Made by a program: the position numbers and the translations under genes
Assembly (NCBI RefSeq): GCF_900100945.1
Contig: NZ_FNCG01000002.1
Span: forward strand, 229,940 to 293,939
From: Mucilaginibacter gossypii
GTDB lineage: Bacteria; Bacteroidota; Bacteroidia; Sphingobacteriales; Sphingobacteriaceae
Length of the DNA: 64,000 nucleotides
Direction: 5' to 3'
Notes under the pieces: generated by a model
Seen by the model: the letters and a program-made list of their open reading frames with translations, nothing else
What the model was told of the DNA's origin: nothing
Database searches by the model: none
Part shown: positions 35,121 through 42,980 of the stretch, piece by piece
Layout of the letters: every line of letters begins with the position of its first letter
Position numbering within the stretch: position 1 is the stretch's first letter

Positions 35121-36224
35121 TTATTCTGTTTTCATGGTCTTCGCAGCAGGTTTTTTATATTCATAATCGCCACCTAACAGATACCCCCACGGTTTAAGTG
35201 TTTCAATGCGGTCAAATATGATCTTGAATATGGCAATAACAGGAATAGAAAGGAACATACCCGAAAGGCCCCAGATCATTTCGCCTAAAATAATGCCTAT
35301 AAAAGAGATGAGAGCATTGAGCCTAACCTTTGAACCAACTATAGTGGGCAGCAAAAAATTAGCATCAACTGCGTGAATGCCTATAACACTAACAGCCACC
35401 GCTACAGTGTTGCTGATACTGCCTGTAGCAAAAGTTATAACAGTACTTAAAAGCAAGGCAGTGAAGATCCCGATGTATGGAATAATATTGAAAAGACCGA
35501 CTATAATGCCCAGCAAAGCGGCATATTTTATACCTATCATCCAAAAAACAGTAATGGCTACGCCGGCAACTATTACCATCTCCAGCAGCAGGCCTAAAAT
35601 GTATTGCCTCAAAATGCTTTGAATATTTTCAACGATATCCATTACTACATGCTCGTTTTCGTCCCTGAAAACCCATACTATAAAACGAATGAGCAAACGC
35701 CTGTATAACAGTATAAAAAAGGTGAAGATCATGATGAACACATAAAACAGCATGATTGATGAGATGGCCCCAAAAGTAGTGCCTAGTACATCAGTGCCCG
35801 ACTCCATGAGTTTTTTGGCGGTGTCATCAACATAGGCCATTTGTTTGGCGGCGTTAACATGAAACGCATGTTGGATCCATTCCTGCAGGTCCCGTATGGA
35901 TTGCGTAACCTGTTTTTTAAGCATTGGCCAGTCGTTAGCCATGTTTGAGATCTGTGACCCTACCAGGTAGAGGATCCCCCCAACAACACCAACCAATAAT
36001 AATATAGAAACCAGCGATGCCATGCTGCGGGGTAATCTCAGCTTATTTTCCAGAAAATTACAAACGGGAAGCAACAGTATGGCGAAAATAAAACCAAAGA
36101 TCATGGGATCAAGCAGATCCTTACCCATAATAATCAGGTAACCCAGGGCCATAAAACCAATAAGTACTAAAGCAAGACGTTCGTAAAATGGAGCGATGAG
36201 TTTTTTTGTTGGCATATGGGGCAA
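35121..36224 (-). CDS. AI-2E/PerM-family transporter
   Basis: A 367-residue inner membrane protein with about eight hydrophobic segments and a central amphipathic region (about 90-150). The family hallmarks of the C-terminal half are seen: GIIVGLFNIIPYIGIF, and NFLLPTIVGSKVRLNALISFIGIILGEMIWG. The family includes the E. coli AI-2 exporter TqsA and Na+/H+ antiporter-like members; the substrate here is unknown. Start at 36224 or the ATG at 36215; both precede the first helix. Confidence 0.92.
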   Translation of the reverse strand: MPHMPTKKLIAPFYERLALVLIGFMALGYLIIMGKDLLDPMIFGFIFAILLLPVCNFLENKLRLPRSMASLVSILLLVGVVGGILYLVGSQISNMANDWPMLKKQVTQSIRDLQEWIQHAFHVNAAKQMAYVDDTAKKLMESGTDVLGTTFGAISSIMLFYVFIMIFTFFILLYRRLLIRFIVWVFRDENEHVVMDIVENIQSILRQYILGLLLEMVIVAGVAITVFWMIGIKYAALLGIIVGLFNIIPYIGIFTALLLSTVITFATGSISNTVAVAVSVIGIHAVDANFLLPTIVGSKVRLNALISFIGIILGEMIWGLSGMFLSIPVIAIFKIIFDRIETLKPWGYLLGGDYEYKKPAAKTMKTE

Positions 36225-36339
36225 ATGTAGAGGTATTTATGAAGGTTTAACACGTAATTATTTCAGAAGTTTGAAGATAAGTAATAATCGGGAACAGACC
36301 CGGTGAAAAATGCGAAAGGTTTAAATCATGCCGGATTGA

Positions 36340-36480
36340 GCAGCAGTTGCAGTTTTAAGTAGCAACAGGAACAGTTTGGTGTACTTGCTATTACAGTCGT
36401 TAACTCTACCTATACAGCAACTGCCACTCAGTAACTGCTACTAAAATTGTCGCTGCTACTATTAAAAAACTACTGCTGAT
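36340..36480. repeat. AACTGCTACT-type dispersed repeat cluster
   Basis: Degenerate direct and inverted copies of AACTGCTACT/AGTAGCAGTT-like words (CAGCAGTTGCAGTTTTAAG, AGTAACTGCTACT, GCTGCTACT, CTACTGCTGA) fill this gap. The same word family recurs at 42385-42500. It lies in the 315-bp space between divergent genes (36225-36539), which otherwise holds nothing recognisable. Confidence 0.7.
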
Positions 36481-36539
36481 TTTATGTTTTGGCAAATATT
36501 TTGCATTGTAATATTATCATTTACTTAAAAAGTAACATT

Positions 36540-36716
36540 ATGGCAAAGTATTCAGAAAAAGCCGGAGAGAAGGTTGAGAAAACCATGCACGAAATGAAGG
36601 AAGGCAAGCTGAAAAGCGGCAGCGGCAAAAAAGTAACCAGCAAAAAGCAGGCAGTAGCTATAGGCCTTTCAGAAGCGCGAAAAGAAGGCGCCAAAGTGCC
36701 GAAGAAGAAAAGTTAA
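36540..36716 (+). CDS. Small basic DUF6496-like protein
   Basis: A 58-residue lysine-rich protein (MAKYSEKAGEKVEKTMHEMK ... SKKQAVAIGLSEARKEGAKV) matching the small DUF6496-type proteins often found in many copies across bacteria, thought to be nucleic-acid or stress associated. The function is unknown. The ATG at 36540 is preferred over an in-frame one at 36489, because the family starts with MAKYSEKAGEKV. Converges on the Gfo/Idh/MocA gene, with a strong hairpin between. Confidence 0.85.
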   Translation: MAKYSEKAGEKVEKTMHEMKEGKLKSGSGKKVTSKKQAVAIGLSEARKEGAKVPKKKS

Positions 36717-36742
36717 TAGATTATAACCGGAAAAATTTCGGC

Positions 36743-36786
36743 ACCTGTCGAAGTTTGATGAATTTAAACATCATGCTTCGACAGGT
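36743..36786. terminator. Long hairpin between converging genes
   Basis: An 11-bp perfect stem ACCTGTCGAAG/CTTCGACAGGT encloses a second short stem (GATG/CATC). TTT follows on the plus strand. It lies between the small basic gene and the convergent oxidoreductase gene and probably ends both transcripts. Confidence 0.75.
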
Positions 36787-36801
36787 TTTGGCCTGATCCT
36801 T

Positions 36802-37773
36802 TTACTTTTTTAATGTAAACGCGTCGATGATATCCATCAGCGTCACAGCTTCATCAATGGAGCAGGGGTTGGGCCCTTCGCCATTAAAGTAAGCTACTAT
36901 TTTGGATATGAAAGGCTGCTGGATATGCTCGGGATGAGTGAAAGTTATGGTGTCTTCTTCACTATCAGTTTTCCAATTGATGTAATTGCCAAAAAACGGG
37001 AAGATGATTTTTCCTTTTGTGCCTATGATCTCGCAGGTATCGGTGGTTTCACTTTCGGCTACATTAAAACACCAGGAACCGTTAACCACTACCTTGTTTT
37101 TAAATAGGATCTGCCCGCAAACATGATCGTCGGCAGGCGTTGAGTTTGATTGATTGAGCGAAAAACCATGATACATTTCAGGCTCGCCGAAATAATACAG
37201 CATCAAATCGAGCTGATGCGGGGCAAGATCATGGAAGTAGCCGCCGCCTGATAATTCGGGCTGTACACGCCAGTTGGTTTCCACGTCGGCAATCAAAGTT
37301 GGTTTGCGGCTTTGCCACATCCTGATCTGCACGGTACGGATCTCGCCAATCAACTGCGTGTCAATTAATTCTTTAACCTTTAAAAACATAGGTAAAGCCC
37401 GGCGGTAATGGGCAACCGTAAGTTTTGAACTGCTTTCCTTTACCGCCTCCGCCATAGCCCTTGCTTCGGCCGAATTACGGGTGACCGGTTTCTCGACATA
37501 AACGTTTAACCCTTTTTTTAATGCGGTAAGTGCATAATCGAGATGGGACGCGGGAGGGGTGGCTATGTAGATCGCGTTTAATTCCTGGTCGTTCAGTAAT
37601 TCACTGGCATCGCTGTACCATTTGCCTACGCCATGGCGTGCAGCATAATCGGCCGCTTTTTCTGCATCGCGGCGCATAACTGCCACAAGGTTACTTCCCG
37701 CCACTTTTTTAAATGCAGGCCCGCTCTTTTTTTCAGTTACGTTGCCGCAACCTATAATACCCCAGTTTATCAT
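36802..37773 (-). CDS. Gfo/Idh/MocA-family NAD(P)-dependent oxidoreductase
   Basis: A 323-residue two-domain dehydrogenase: Rossmann fold with GIIGCGNVTEKK, the EKP motif in VYVEKPVTRN, and a C-terminal alpha/beta substrate domain (GGGYFHDLAPHQLDLMLYYFG carrying the conserved His/Asp pair). It acts on a sugar, inositol or related polyol; the exact substrate is not readable. It lies upstream of the aldo/keto reductase gene in gene order but on the same minus strand, with a repeat-filled gap between, so they may be separate units. Confidence 0.94.
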   Translation of the reverse strand: MINWGIIGCGNVTEKKSGPAFKKVAGSNLVAVMRRDAEKAADYAARHGVGKWYSDASELLNDQELNAIYIATPPASHLDYALTALKKGLNVYVEKPVTRNSAEARAMAEAVKESSSKLTVAHYRRALPMFLKVKELIDTQLIGEIRTVQIRMWQSRKPTLIADVETNWRVQPELSGGGYFHDLAPHQLDLMLYYFGEPEMYHGFSLNQSNSTPADDHVCGQILFKNKVVVNGSWCFNVAESETTDTCEIIGTKGKIIFPFFGNYINWKTDSEEDTITFTHPEHIQQPFISKIVAYFNGEGPNPCSIDEAVTLMDIIDAFTLKK

Positions 37774-37780
37774 TGTTAGC

Positions 37781-37898
37781 CCCTCTAAATCTCCCCTAAA
37801 GGGGAGACTTTAATTTTTATTTAAGGAAAGATATTAAAATTACTTGTCGAAAAGAATAGAAATTGGCGCTCCACCATAGTTCCCCCTTTAGGGGGTTA
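37781..37898. repeat. CTCCCCTAAAGGGGAG-type palindromic dispersed repeat pair
   Basis: Two palindromes lie in this gap: TCTCCCCTAAAGGGGAGA at 37790-37807 and CCCCCTTTAGGGGG at 37882-37895, arranged as the outward arms of an inverted repeat with the text CCCTCTAAATCTCCCC on the left and AGGGGGTTAGGGGG on the right. This is a very common intergenic element in Bacteroidota. The right arm reaches into the 3' end of the aldo/keto reductase gene and supplies its stop codon. Confidence 0.85.
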
Positions 37899-38888
37899 GG
37901 GGGCCAAAATTTCTTCTATCCTTGCTAACTCCTCTGCCGAAAACCGCAGGTTATCCAAAGCTTTTAATGAATCGGATAATTGTTCGGGCCTGCTTGCGCC
38001 TATCAATACAGATGTTACGCGCTCATCTTTCAGGATCCAGGCCAGTGCCATTTGGGCCAGCGACTGTCCCCGTTGTATTGCCAAACTGTTTAAATCCCTG
38101 ATCTGGTTCAGGCGTTCGTCGGTGATGTGACTTTTTTGAAGGAAACCGGTCGGTCGGGCAGCCCTTGAATCTTCGGGGATGCCATGAAGGTATTTATCCG
38201 TCAATAAACCTTGCGCCAGTGGTGAAAAGGGGATACAGCCTACGCCTTCGTTACCTAAAACATTCAGCAAACCGCCTTCAACCCAGCGCTCAAACATGGA
38301 GTATTTAGGCTGATGGATAAGGCACGGTGTGCCAAGCTCTTTGAGTATTTTGATAGCTTTCGAAGCCAGTTCGGCAGGGTAGTTGGAAACACCAACATAC
38401 AAAGCTTTTCCCTGGCGAACAATGAGGTCCAACGTAGCCATGGTTTCCTCAAGCGGCGTGTTTGGATCGGGGCGATGGTGGTAAAAGATATCCACATAAT
38501 CAAGCCCCATGCGTTTAAGGCTTTGATCAAGACTGGCTACCAGGTATTTTTTTGAACCCCAGTCACCATACGGGCCCGACCACATGGTGTAACCGGCTTT
38601 ACTTGATATAATAAGTTCGTCGCGGTAATCGCGGAAATCTTCCTTCAGGATCTTTCCAAAATTCTCTTCGGCTGAGCCGGGAGGCGGCCCATAGTTGTTG
38701 GCCAGGTCAAAATGGGTGATGCCGCTGTCGAAAGCGAGATGTAATATTTTGCGGTAATTATCGGCAACGTCAACATGACCGAAATTATGCCAAAGGCCTA
38801 ATGAAATAGCCGGAAGCTTGATGCCACTGTTACCGCAGCGGCGATATTGCATTGTTTGATACCTATCGGCAGATGCTATATATGTCAT
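37896..38888 (-). CDS. Aldo/keto reductase, YghZ (glyceraldehyde-3-phosphate reductase) type
   Basis: A 330-residue TIM-barrel NADPH reductase. Family residues are present: D-x3-Y in HFDLANNYGPPPGSAE, the catalytic Lys in IISSKAGYTMWSGPYGDWGS, and His in DIFYHHRPDPNTPLEET, with the cofactor-binding end VTSVLIGASRPEQLSDS. The PPPGSAE and MWSGPYGDWGS segments are characteristic of E. coli YghZ, which reduces L-glyceraldehyde 3-phosphate and detoxifies methylglyoxal. The last two codons before the stop lie in a repeat element. It is divergent from nothing nearby; the HxlR gene lies upstream on the same strand. Confidence 0.94.
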   Translation of the reverse strand: MTYIASADRYQTMQYRRCGNSGIKLPAISLGLWHNFGHVDVADNYRKILHLAFDSGITHFDLANNYGPPPGSAEENFGKILKEDFRDYRDELIISSKAGYTMWSGPYGDWGSKKYLVASLDQSLKRMGLDYVDIFYHHRPDPNTPLEETMATLDLIVRQGKALYVGVSNYPAELASKAIKILKELGTPCLIHQPKYSMFERWVEGGLLNVLGNEGVGCIPFSPLAQGLLTDKYLHGIPEDSRAARPTGFLQKSHITDERLNQIRDLNSLAIQRGQSLAQMALAWILKDERVTSVLIGASRPEQLSDSLKALDNLRFSAEELARIEEILAP

Positions 38889-38968
38889 ATTTTTAGGTGA
38901 GGATCGGGCCGTAAAAATAGAACTTTAGGTAGATTAATAAAGGTATTTTTGACTTTACTGAAATTAAA

Positions 38969-39319
38969 TTATGGCATGGCTACTATATCATTAACCTGCA
39001 TCTGATGTTTGGCCCAATCGCGGAGTAACTGTAAAAAAGGAAGTAATTCCCGGCCTGTATTGGTAAGGGTATATTCAACCTTTGGAGGTACTTCAACATG
39101 CACCTGCCGAACGATGAGGCAATCATCTTCCAGCTCACGCAGGGCCTGGGTAAGCATTTTAGAGGTTACTCCTGTTACAGTGCGCCGTAACTCGCCATAA
39201 CGCATGGTGCCATTGCGTAAACGCCACAGGATGCGACCTTTATATTTGCCGCCTATCCGCTGAAAAGCGTAGTCGATACCGCATCTTGGAGCCTCGTGTT
39301 TTGATTTTTTATCCATCAA
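38969..39319 (-). CDS. HxlR-family winged-helix regulator
   Basis: A 116-residue regulator. HxlR signature: the conserved Cys13 in PRCGIDYAFQRIGGKYKGRIL, winged helix with MRYGELRRTVTGVTSKMLTQALREL and the wing VHVEVPPKVEYTLT. Members sense redox stress or aldehydes through the N-terminal Cys. Its start faces the divergent lipocalin-like gene across 103 bp, and it precedes the aldo/keto reductase gene by 80 bp on the same strand; either neighbour is a likely target. Confidence 0.93.
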   Translation of the reverse strand: MMDKKSKHEAPRCGIDYAFQRIGGKYKGRILWRLRNGTMRYGELRRTVTGVTSKMLTQALRELEDDCLIVRQVHVEVPPKVEYTLTNTGRELLPFLQLLRDWAKHQMQVNDIVAMP

Positions 39320-39422
39320 TTAAAAATAATATAACTGATTTACAGCATGGTAACTTTTTAGTAATCAGGCTACTTTTTTGTGCCTTATTGTTAATGGAAT
39401 ATAGCAAATATAACTTTGCTGC

Positions 39423-39914
39423 ATGAAATATAAATTGCTTTTCATTCTAATATTGTTCACTACGTGTGCAGCATTGGCACAGAACAAACCCTCTGGTCAT
39501 AATTTGACCGGAACCTATGAATTGGTAACAGTTGATAATATTGCCGCCGACGGCAGCCGCACCCATCTTTACGGGGATTCGCCGAAGGGGACCCTTATAG
39601 TTGACGCTATGGGGCATTACGCTTTACAGATCTACAGTGAAGGCCGGCTAAAATTTGCATCGGGTGATAAAGCTAAGGGTACCGATGATGAGAACAGAGC
39701 CGCGATAAAAGGATGTAATGCTCATTACGGTACCTATAAAGTTGAAGGGAATAATATCATTTTCAATATCGAACATGCATCGTTCCCAAACTGGGAGGGC
39801 ACACAGCAAAAACGCCCCTTTACAATTTCGGGCGATATTTTTAAGTACACTGTACCTGCGCCAACTACCGGAGGAGCGGTAATGGGAGAGGTGGTTTGGA
39901 AGAAACTGTCTTAA
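39423..39914 (+). CDS. Secreted lipocalin-like domain protein
   Basis: A 163-residue exported protein with signal peptide (about 1-19, ALAQ) and a lipocalin-like beta-barrel domain (L-TGTYELVTVDNIAADGS, GTLIVDAMGHYALQIYS, HYGTYKVEGNNIIFNIE segments). Such domains are often encoded near HxlR or MarR regulators and oxidoreductases. The ligand is unknown. It is divergent from the HxlR gene, which probably controls it. Confidence 0.88.
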   Translation: MKYKLLFILILFTTCAALAQNKPSGHNLTGTYELVTVDNIAADGSRTHLYGDSPKGTLIVDAMGHYALQIYSEGRLKFASGDKAKGTDDENRAAIKGCNAHYGTYKVEGNNIIFNIEHASFPNWEGTQQKRPFTISGDIFKYTVPAPTTGGAVMGEVVWKKLS

Positions 39915-40047
39915 TCAGAATTTACAGGATTTAAGAATTAACAGCATGTTTTACTTCAAGCCCAGATTTTACAGGATTTGAATTAGCAGAAAACCTTGCC
40001 AATTCCTATATCAAAATTTTGCAAATCCTAAAATTCTGTAAATTCTG
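39915..40047. repeat. Inverted 'AGAATTTACAG' dispersed repeat pair
   Basis: Left arm AATCAGAATTTACAGGATTT near 39915-39935 and right arm AAATTCTGTAAATTCTGATT near 40030-40049 form an imperfect inverted repeat around about 95 bp containing a third related word (GATTTTACAGGATTTGAA). The family is common in Bacteroidota intergenic DNA. It lies between the converging lipocalin-like and folC genes and abuts the folC stop codon. Confidence 0.8.
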
Positions 40048-40049
40048 AT

Positions 40050-41381
40050 TCAGACAACTTCAGCCACCACAAAAGTGCTGCCGCCTACAAAAACAAGATC
40101 ATCATTAGCTGCATTTTTTTGTGCCGATAACAATGCCTCTTTTACAGAAAGGTAGGCTTCACCAATTAAACCATGAGCCCCCGCCTGTGCTTTCATGCTT
40201 TCAGCGTCCAGGCCTCTTGGAATGTCTGGTTTGCAGAAATAATAAGTAGCATCTTTAGGCAGCAGCGATAACACTTTGCCGGTGTCTTTATCATTTACCA
40301 TCCCGATAACCATGTGCAGATGATTGTATTTAACAGATGCGATATTTTTCAATACTTCCTCTATGCCATCTGGGTTATGCCCGGTGTCGCAAATAGTAAG
40401 GGGATTTTTACTTAAGGTTTCCCAGCGGCCATGTAAGCCGGTGAGATTTTTGACTTGCTTTAAGGCTGTGTCGAGATGCTCATCGGTAATTGCAAAGCCT
40501 TGCTCGCGTAATTCATCAACGGCGGATAAAACGGTTTTTACATTTTTAAGCTGATAGCTACCTGTTAGGTCGAGTCCGAAAGTCCGAAAGTCCGAAAGTC
40601 CGGAAGAGGTATGGCCCAATGGGTTTCGTTTTGCACTAATTTTAAGTAGCCCTTCGTTTTCTTTCCGACTTTCGGACTTCCCGGCTTCCGGACTTGAAAT
40701 CGTCCACTCTCCTGATGCAAACCGAATGTTGCTGTTAGTTTGCGCAGCTTTATCGATAAACACGTTTGATACCTCCGGTTGTTGTTCACCAATGATTACC
40801 GGGATGCCCGGTTTGATGATGCCTGCCTTTTCGCCGGCTATAAGTTGCAGGGTATCGCCAAGCATGTTCATGTGATCCCAACCTATATTGGTAATTACCG
40901 AGAGCAGCGGAGTGATCACATTCGTTGAATCCAGCCGACCGCCCAAACCTACCTCTATAACGGCGATATCCACCTTTTCTTTGGCGAAAACATCAAAGGC
41001 AAGAGCAACGGTCATCTCAAAAAAGGAGGGGACTATTTCATCAAAATCGGCCCTGTGATCTTCAACAAAGTCAACTACCGTTTGCTCGCTGATCATTTGT
41101 CCGTTAATGCGGATCCGCTCGCGAAAATCTTTGAGATGGGGTGAGGTATAGAGCCCTGTTTTGTAACCGGCAGTTTGTAAAATAGCGGCCAGCATGTGCG
41201 ATGTTGATCCTTTGCCATTAGTGCCGCCTACGTGCACACTTCTAAATTTATGCTGAGGATTATCCAACCGCCTGCAAAGCCCGAGCGTATTGGTAAGGTC
41301 TTTCTTAAATGCCGAAGCCCCGTCCCGTGTAAACATGGGAAGCTGGGTATAGAGGTATTGGAGGGTTTGATTATAGTCCAT
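40050..41381 (-). CDS. folC: Bifunctional folylpolyglutamate/dihydrofolate synthase
   Basis: A 443-residue cytoplasmic ligase that adds glutamate to folates (and to dihydropteroate if bifunctional). The P-loop is VGGTNGKGSTSHML, followed by LYTSPHLKDFRERI, EVGLGGRLDSTNV and ITNIGWDHMNMLG, then the C-terminal domain with DTGHNPDGIEEVL. Oddity: residues of about 229-270 (40573-40696) come from an intergenic-type repeat that has inserted in frame between the central strand FASGEW and LDLTGSYQ, where the family normally has a short loop. The chosen start (41381) itself lies in a CCATAG-type repeat; another in-frame ATG at 41402 adds MDYGPWT from the same repeat. Last gene of the large TPR/ExbBD/TonB operon. 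Confidence 0.94.
   Translation of the reverse strand: MDYNQTLQYLYTQLPMFTRDGASAFKKDLTNTLGLCRRLDNPQHKFRSVHVGGTNGKGSTSHMLAAILQTAGYKTGLYTSPHLKDFRERIRINGQMISEQTVVDFVEDHRADFDEIVPSFFEMTVALAFDVFAKEKVDIAVIEVGLGGRLDSTNVITPLLSVITNIGWDHMNMLGDTLQLIAGEKAGIIKPGIPVIIGEQQPEVSNVFIDKAAQTNSNIRFASGEWTISSPEAGKSESRKENEGLLKISAKRNPLGHTSSGLSDFRTFGLDLTGSYQLKNVKTVLSAVDELREQGFAITDEHLDTALKQVKNLTGLHGRWETLSKNPLTICDTGHNPDGIEEVLKNIASVKYNHLHMVIGMVNDKDTGKVLSLLPKDATYYFCKPDIPRGLDAESMKAQAGAHGLIGEAYLSVKEALLSAQKNAANDDLVFVGGSTFVVAEVV
40573..40696. repeat. GTCCGAAA-type repeat element inserted inside folC
   Basis: The left arm has three copies of GTCCGAAA followed by GTCCGGAAG (40574-40605), the right arm CTTTCCGACTTTCGGACTT plus CCGGCTTCCGGACTT (about 40660-40695). 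The arms are imperfect inverted repeats separated by about 55 bp. The element keeps the folC frame open and encodes about 42 extra residues. Unlike typical intergenic repeats, it is part of a coding sequence. Confidence 0.8.
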
Positions 41382-41530
41382 AGTCCATGGTCCATAGTCC
41401 ATAGTTGATGGTCAATGGATTTTACCGCAAACTTATGGTTTATGCGTCATAGTGCATAATCATGGTCGATCCAATTTACCGTAGGTTAACAGATAAATGC
41501 TATGGTCTATCATCCATCGACTATGAACTA
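41360..41530. repeat. CCATAG-type dispersed repeat cluster overlapping the folC start
   Basis: Many degenerate copies of CCATAGTC/CCATGGTC and complements fill the space between the folC start and the TonB gene stop (for example TAGTCCATAGTCCATGG at the left, ATGGTCTATCATCCATCGAC at the right). Same family as 29238-29360. The left end is coding: it supplies the start codon(s) of folC. Confidence 0.8.
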
Positions 41531-41535
41531 AGAAA

Positions 41536-42354
41536 TCAATTTACCTTAAACACAAAAACAACGGTACCCTGTTGCTGATCGGGGGCATTATCAAGCGGGT
41601 TGAGTTTGGAATTTTTTACAGCATCTTCGCATTTTTGAAGCAAGCCGGCATCTGATATGGTGGTACCACGGGCACCAGCACGGGCATACGTAACGTTGCC
41701 ATCTTTATCAACCCTGATATCAACTACAATTTTACCGCTTTGACGGTTGTCATCACTTACAGAGGGTCGGCTCACAAAGTTACGCTGTGCCATATTCAGG
41801 CTACCGCCATTGCCGGATCCTGTTCCATTATAGTTATTGGTGAGTGTAGTACCCGTAGTTTTACCCTGGTTGCCCGGAGTTTTGCCTGTGCCATCGCCTT
41901 CACCGGTACCGGTTGATGCTTTGCCTCTGTACAAAGCATTTTGGTTAACGGTAGGTTTTGCCGGCGGTGTTTTTACCGGTGGAGTAGGGGCAACATTTTG
42001 ACTTGGTTTTTTAGTAGGCGCGGCCACTTCTGGGGCATCCTCGTTATTTTGGGTAACTACCGTTTTTTCGCTGCTTTCGGGCGTTGGTTTTTCTTCGGTG
42101 GGTTTACTTTCGGTAACTTTATCCGGCTTAGTATGATTGGCTTTTTCCGCTACCGAAGGTTCTTCGGTGCTCATGTAATCATCGCCCATACCTTCATCAA
42201 CCGTACCGTAGTTTACCAATATGCCGCCTGTTCCGTTCTCTTCAACCGGCGGATTTTTGAATACTATAAAATAACATGCCGCTATCAGCACAGCCATAAT
42301 AATGCCTGTTGCTATAAATGCTTTCGGATAGTTATTTTCTTCCCTGTACTCCAT
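41536..42354 (-). CDS. tonB: TonB-family energy transducer
   Basis: A 272-residue protein with one N-terminal membrane helix (about 10-32), a periplasmic Pro/Lys/Glu/Thr-rich spacer (about 60-180; KPTEEKPTPE, PPVKTPPAKP) and a C-terminal TonB-like beta-alpha-beta-beta domain (about 190-272; SGKIVVDIRVDKDGNVTYARAGARGTTISD ... TVVFVFKVN). It links the proton-motive-force motor ExbB-ExbD, encoded immediately upstream, to an outer-membrane partner. The gap to exbD (224 bp) is filled by a repeat, so transcription probably continues through it. Symbol by family; several tonB paralogues are usual in these genomes. Confidence 0.9.
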   Translation of the reverse strand: MEYREENNYPKAFIATGIIMAVLIAACYFIVFKNPPVEENGTGGILVNYGTVDEGMGDDYMSTEEPSVAEKANHTKPDKVTESKPTEEKPTPESSEKTVVTQNNEDAPEVAAPTKKPSQNVAPTPPVKTPPAKPTVNQNALYRGKASTGTGEGDGTGKTPGNQGKTTGTTLTNNYNGTGSGNGGSLNMAQRNFVSRPSVSDDNRQSGKIVVDIRVDKDGNVTYARAGARGTTISDAGLLQKCEDAVKNSKLNPLDNAPDQQQGTVVFVFKVN

Positions 42355-42384
42355 TTTTATAATTAGTGCAATTTTTTAGTTAGC

Positions 42385-42500
42385 AGTATTTTCTTAGTTG
42401 CAGTGACAGTAGCGAGTAGCACTTTTTTATTCTTATCAGTAATCTGTTAAAACTGCTGCTAAAAACTGCAACTGCTACTTAAAGAACAACTGCTACTAAA
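42385..42500. repeat. AACTGCTACT-type dispersed repeat cluster (second copy)
   Basis: Words such as GCAGTGACAGTAGCGAGTAGC, AACTGCTGCTAAAAACTGC, AACTGCTACTTAAAG and AACTGCTACTAAAA repeat through the gap between exbD and tonB, matching the family at 36340-36480. The remainder to 42578 is AT-rich and featureless. Confidence 0.7.
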
Positions 42501-42578
42501 AAGAGTGGCAGTTTGTTTAAAAGATTACGGTAACTTACTGCAATAATCTACTATAAACTTTAAGCTCAACTGCCACGG

Positions 42579-42980
42579 TTATCCCTTAGGTTCTGTCGCC
42601 AAAACCAGTTTAATGTTCAACTTTTGTGCTACGTCCATTACCTGTACCACATCCTGTATGGCTACAGTTTTATCAACATATAAAACTATGGTAAGTTCGG
42701 TAGCCAGGGTTTTGTAACCCGCCAGTGTAGTTTGCAGGGCATCCACCGGGATCTCCTTTTTATCCACGTAGTATTTCAGGTCTTTGGTTACGGAAACAGT
42801 TATGGTTTTTTTAGATACCGACTGCCCTGTTGATGACTTAGGAAGCACCAACTTAATAACGTTAGGGTTGGTAACTGTTGATGCTATAAGGAAAAACAGC
42901 AGCAGAAAAAACATAATATCGTTCATTGCCGACGTATGTACTTCTGCCGATGCGCCCCTGTGTCGTTTTCTTAAATTCAT
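42579..42980 (-). CDS. exbD: ExbD/TolR-family biopolymer transport protein
   Basis: A 133-residue single-pass inner membrane protein: N-terminal cytoplasmic tail (MNLRKRHRGASAEVHTSAMN), a membrane helix at about 20-40 with the proton-carrying Asp (NDIMFFLLLFFLIAS), then a periplasmic domain. It works with ExbB as the proton channel energising TonB. The start overlaps the 3' end of exbB by 4 bp (ATGA), so translation is coupled. Confidence 0.95.
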   Translation of the reverse strand: MNLRKRHRGASAEVHTSAMNDIMFFLLLFFLIASTVTNPNVIKLVLPKSSTGQSVSKKTITVSVTKDLKYYVDKKEIPVDALQTTLAGYKTLATELTIVLYVDKTVAIQDVVQVMDVAQKLNIKLVLATEPKG

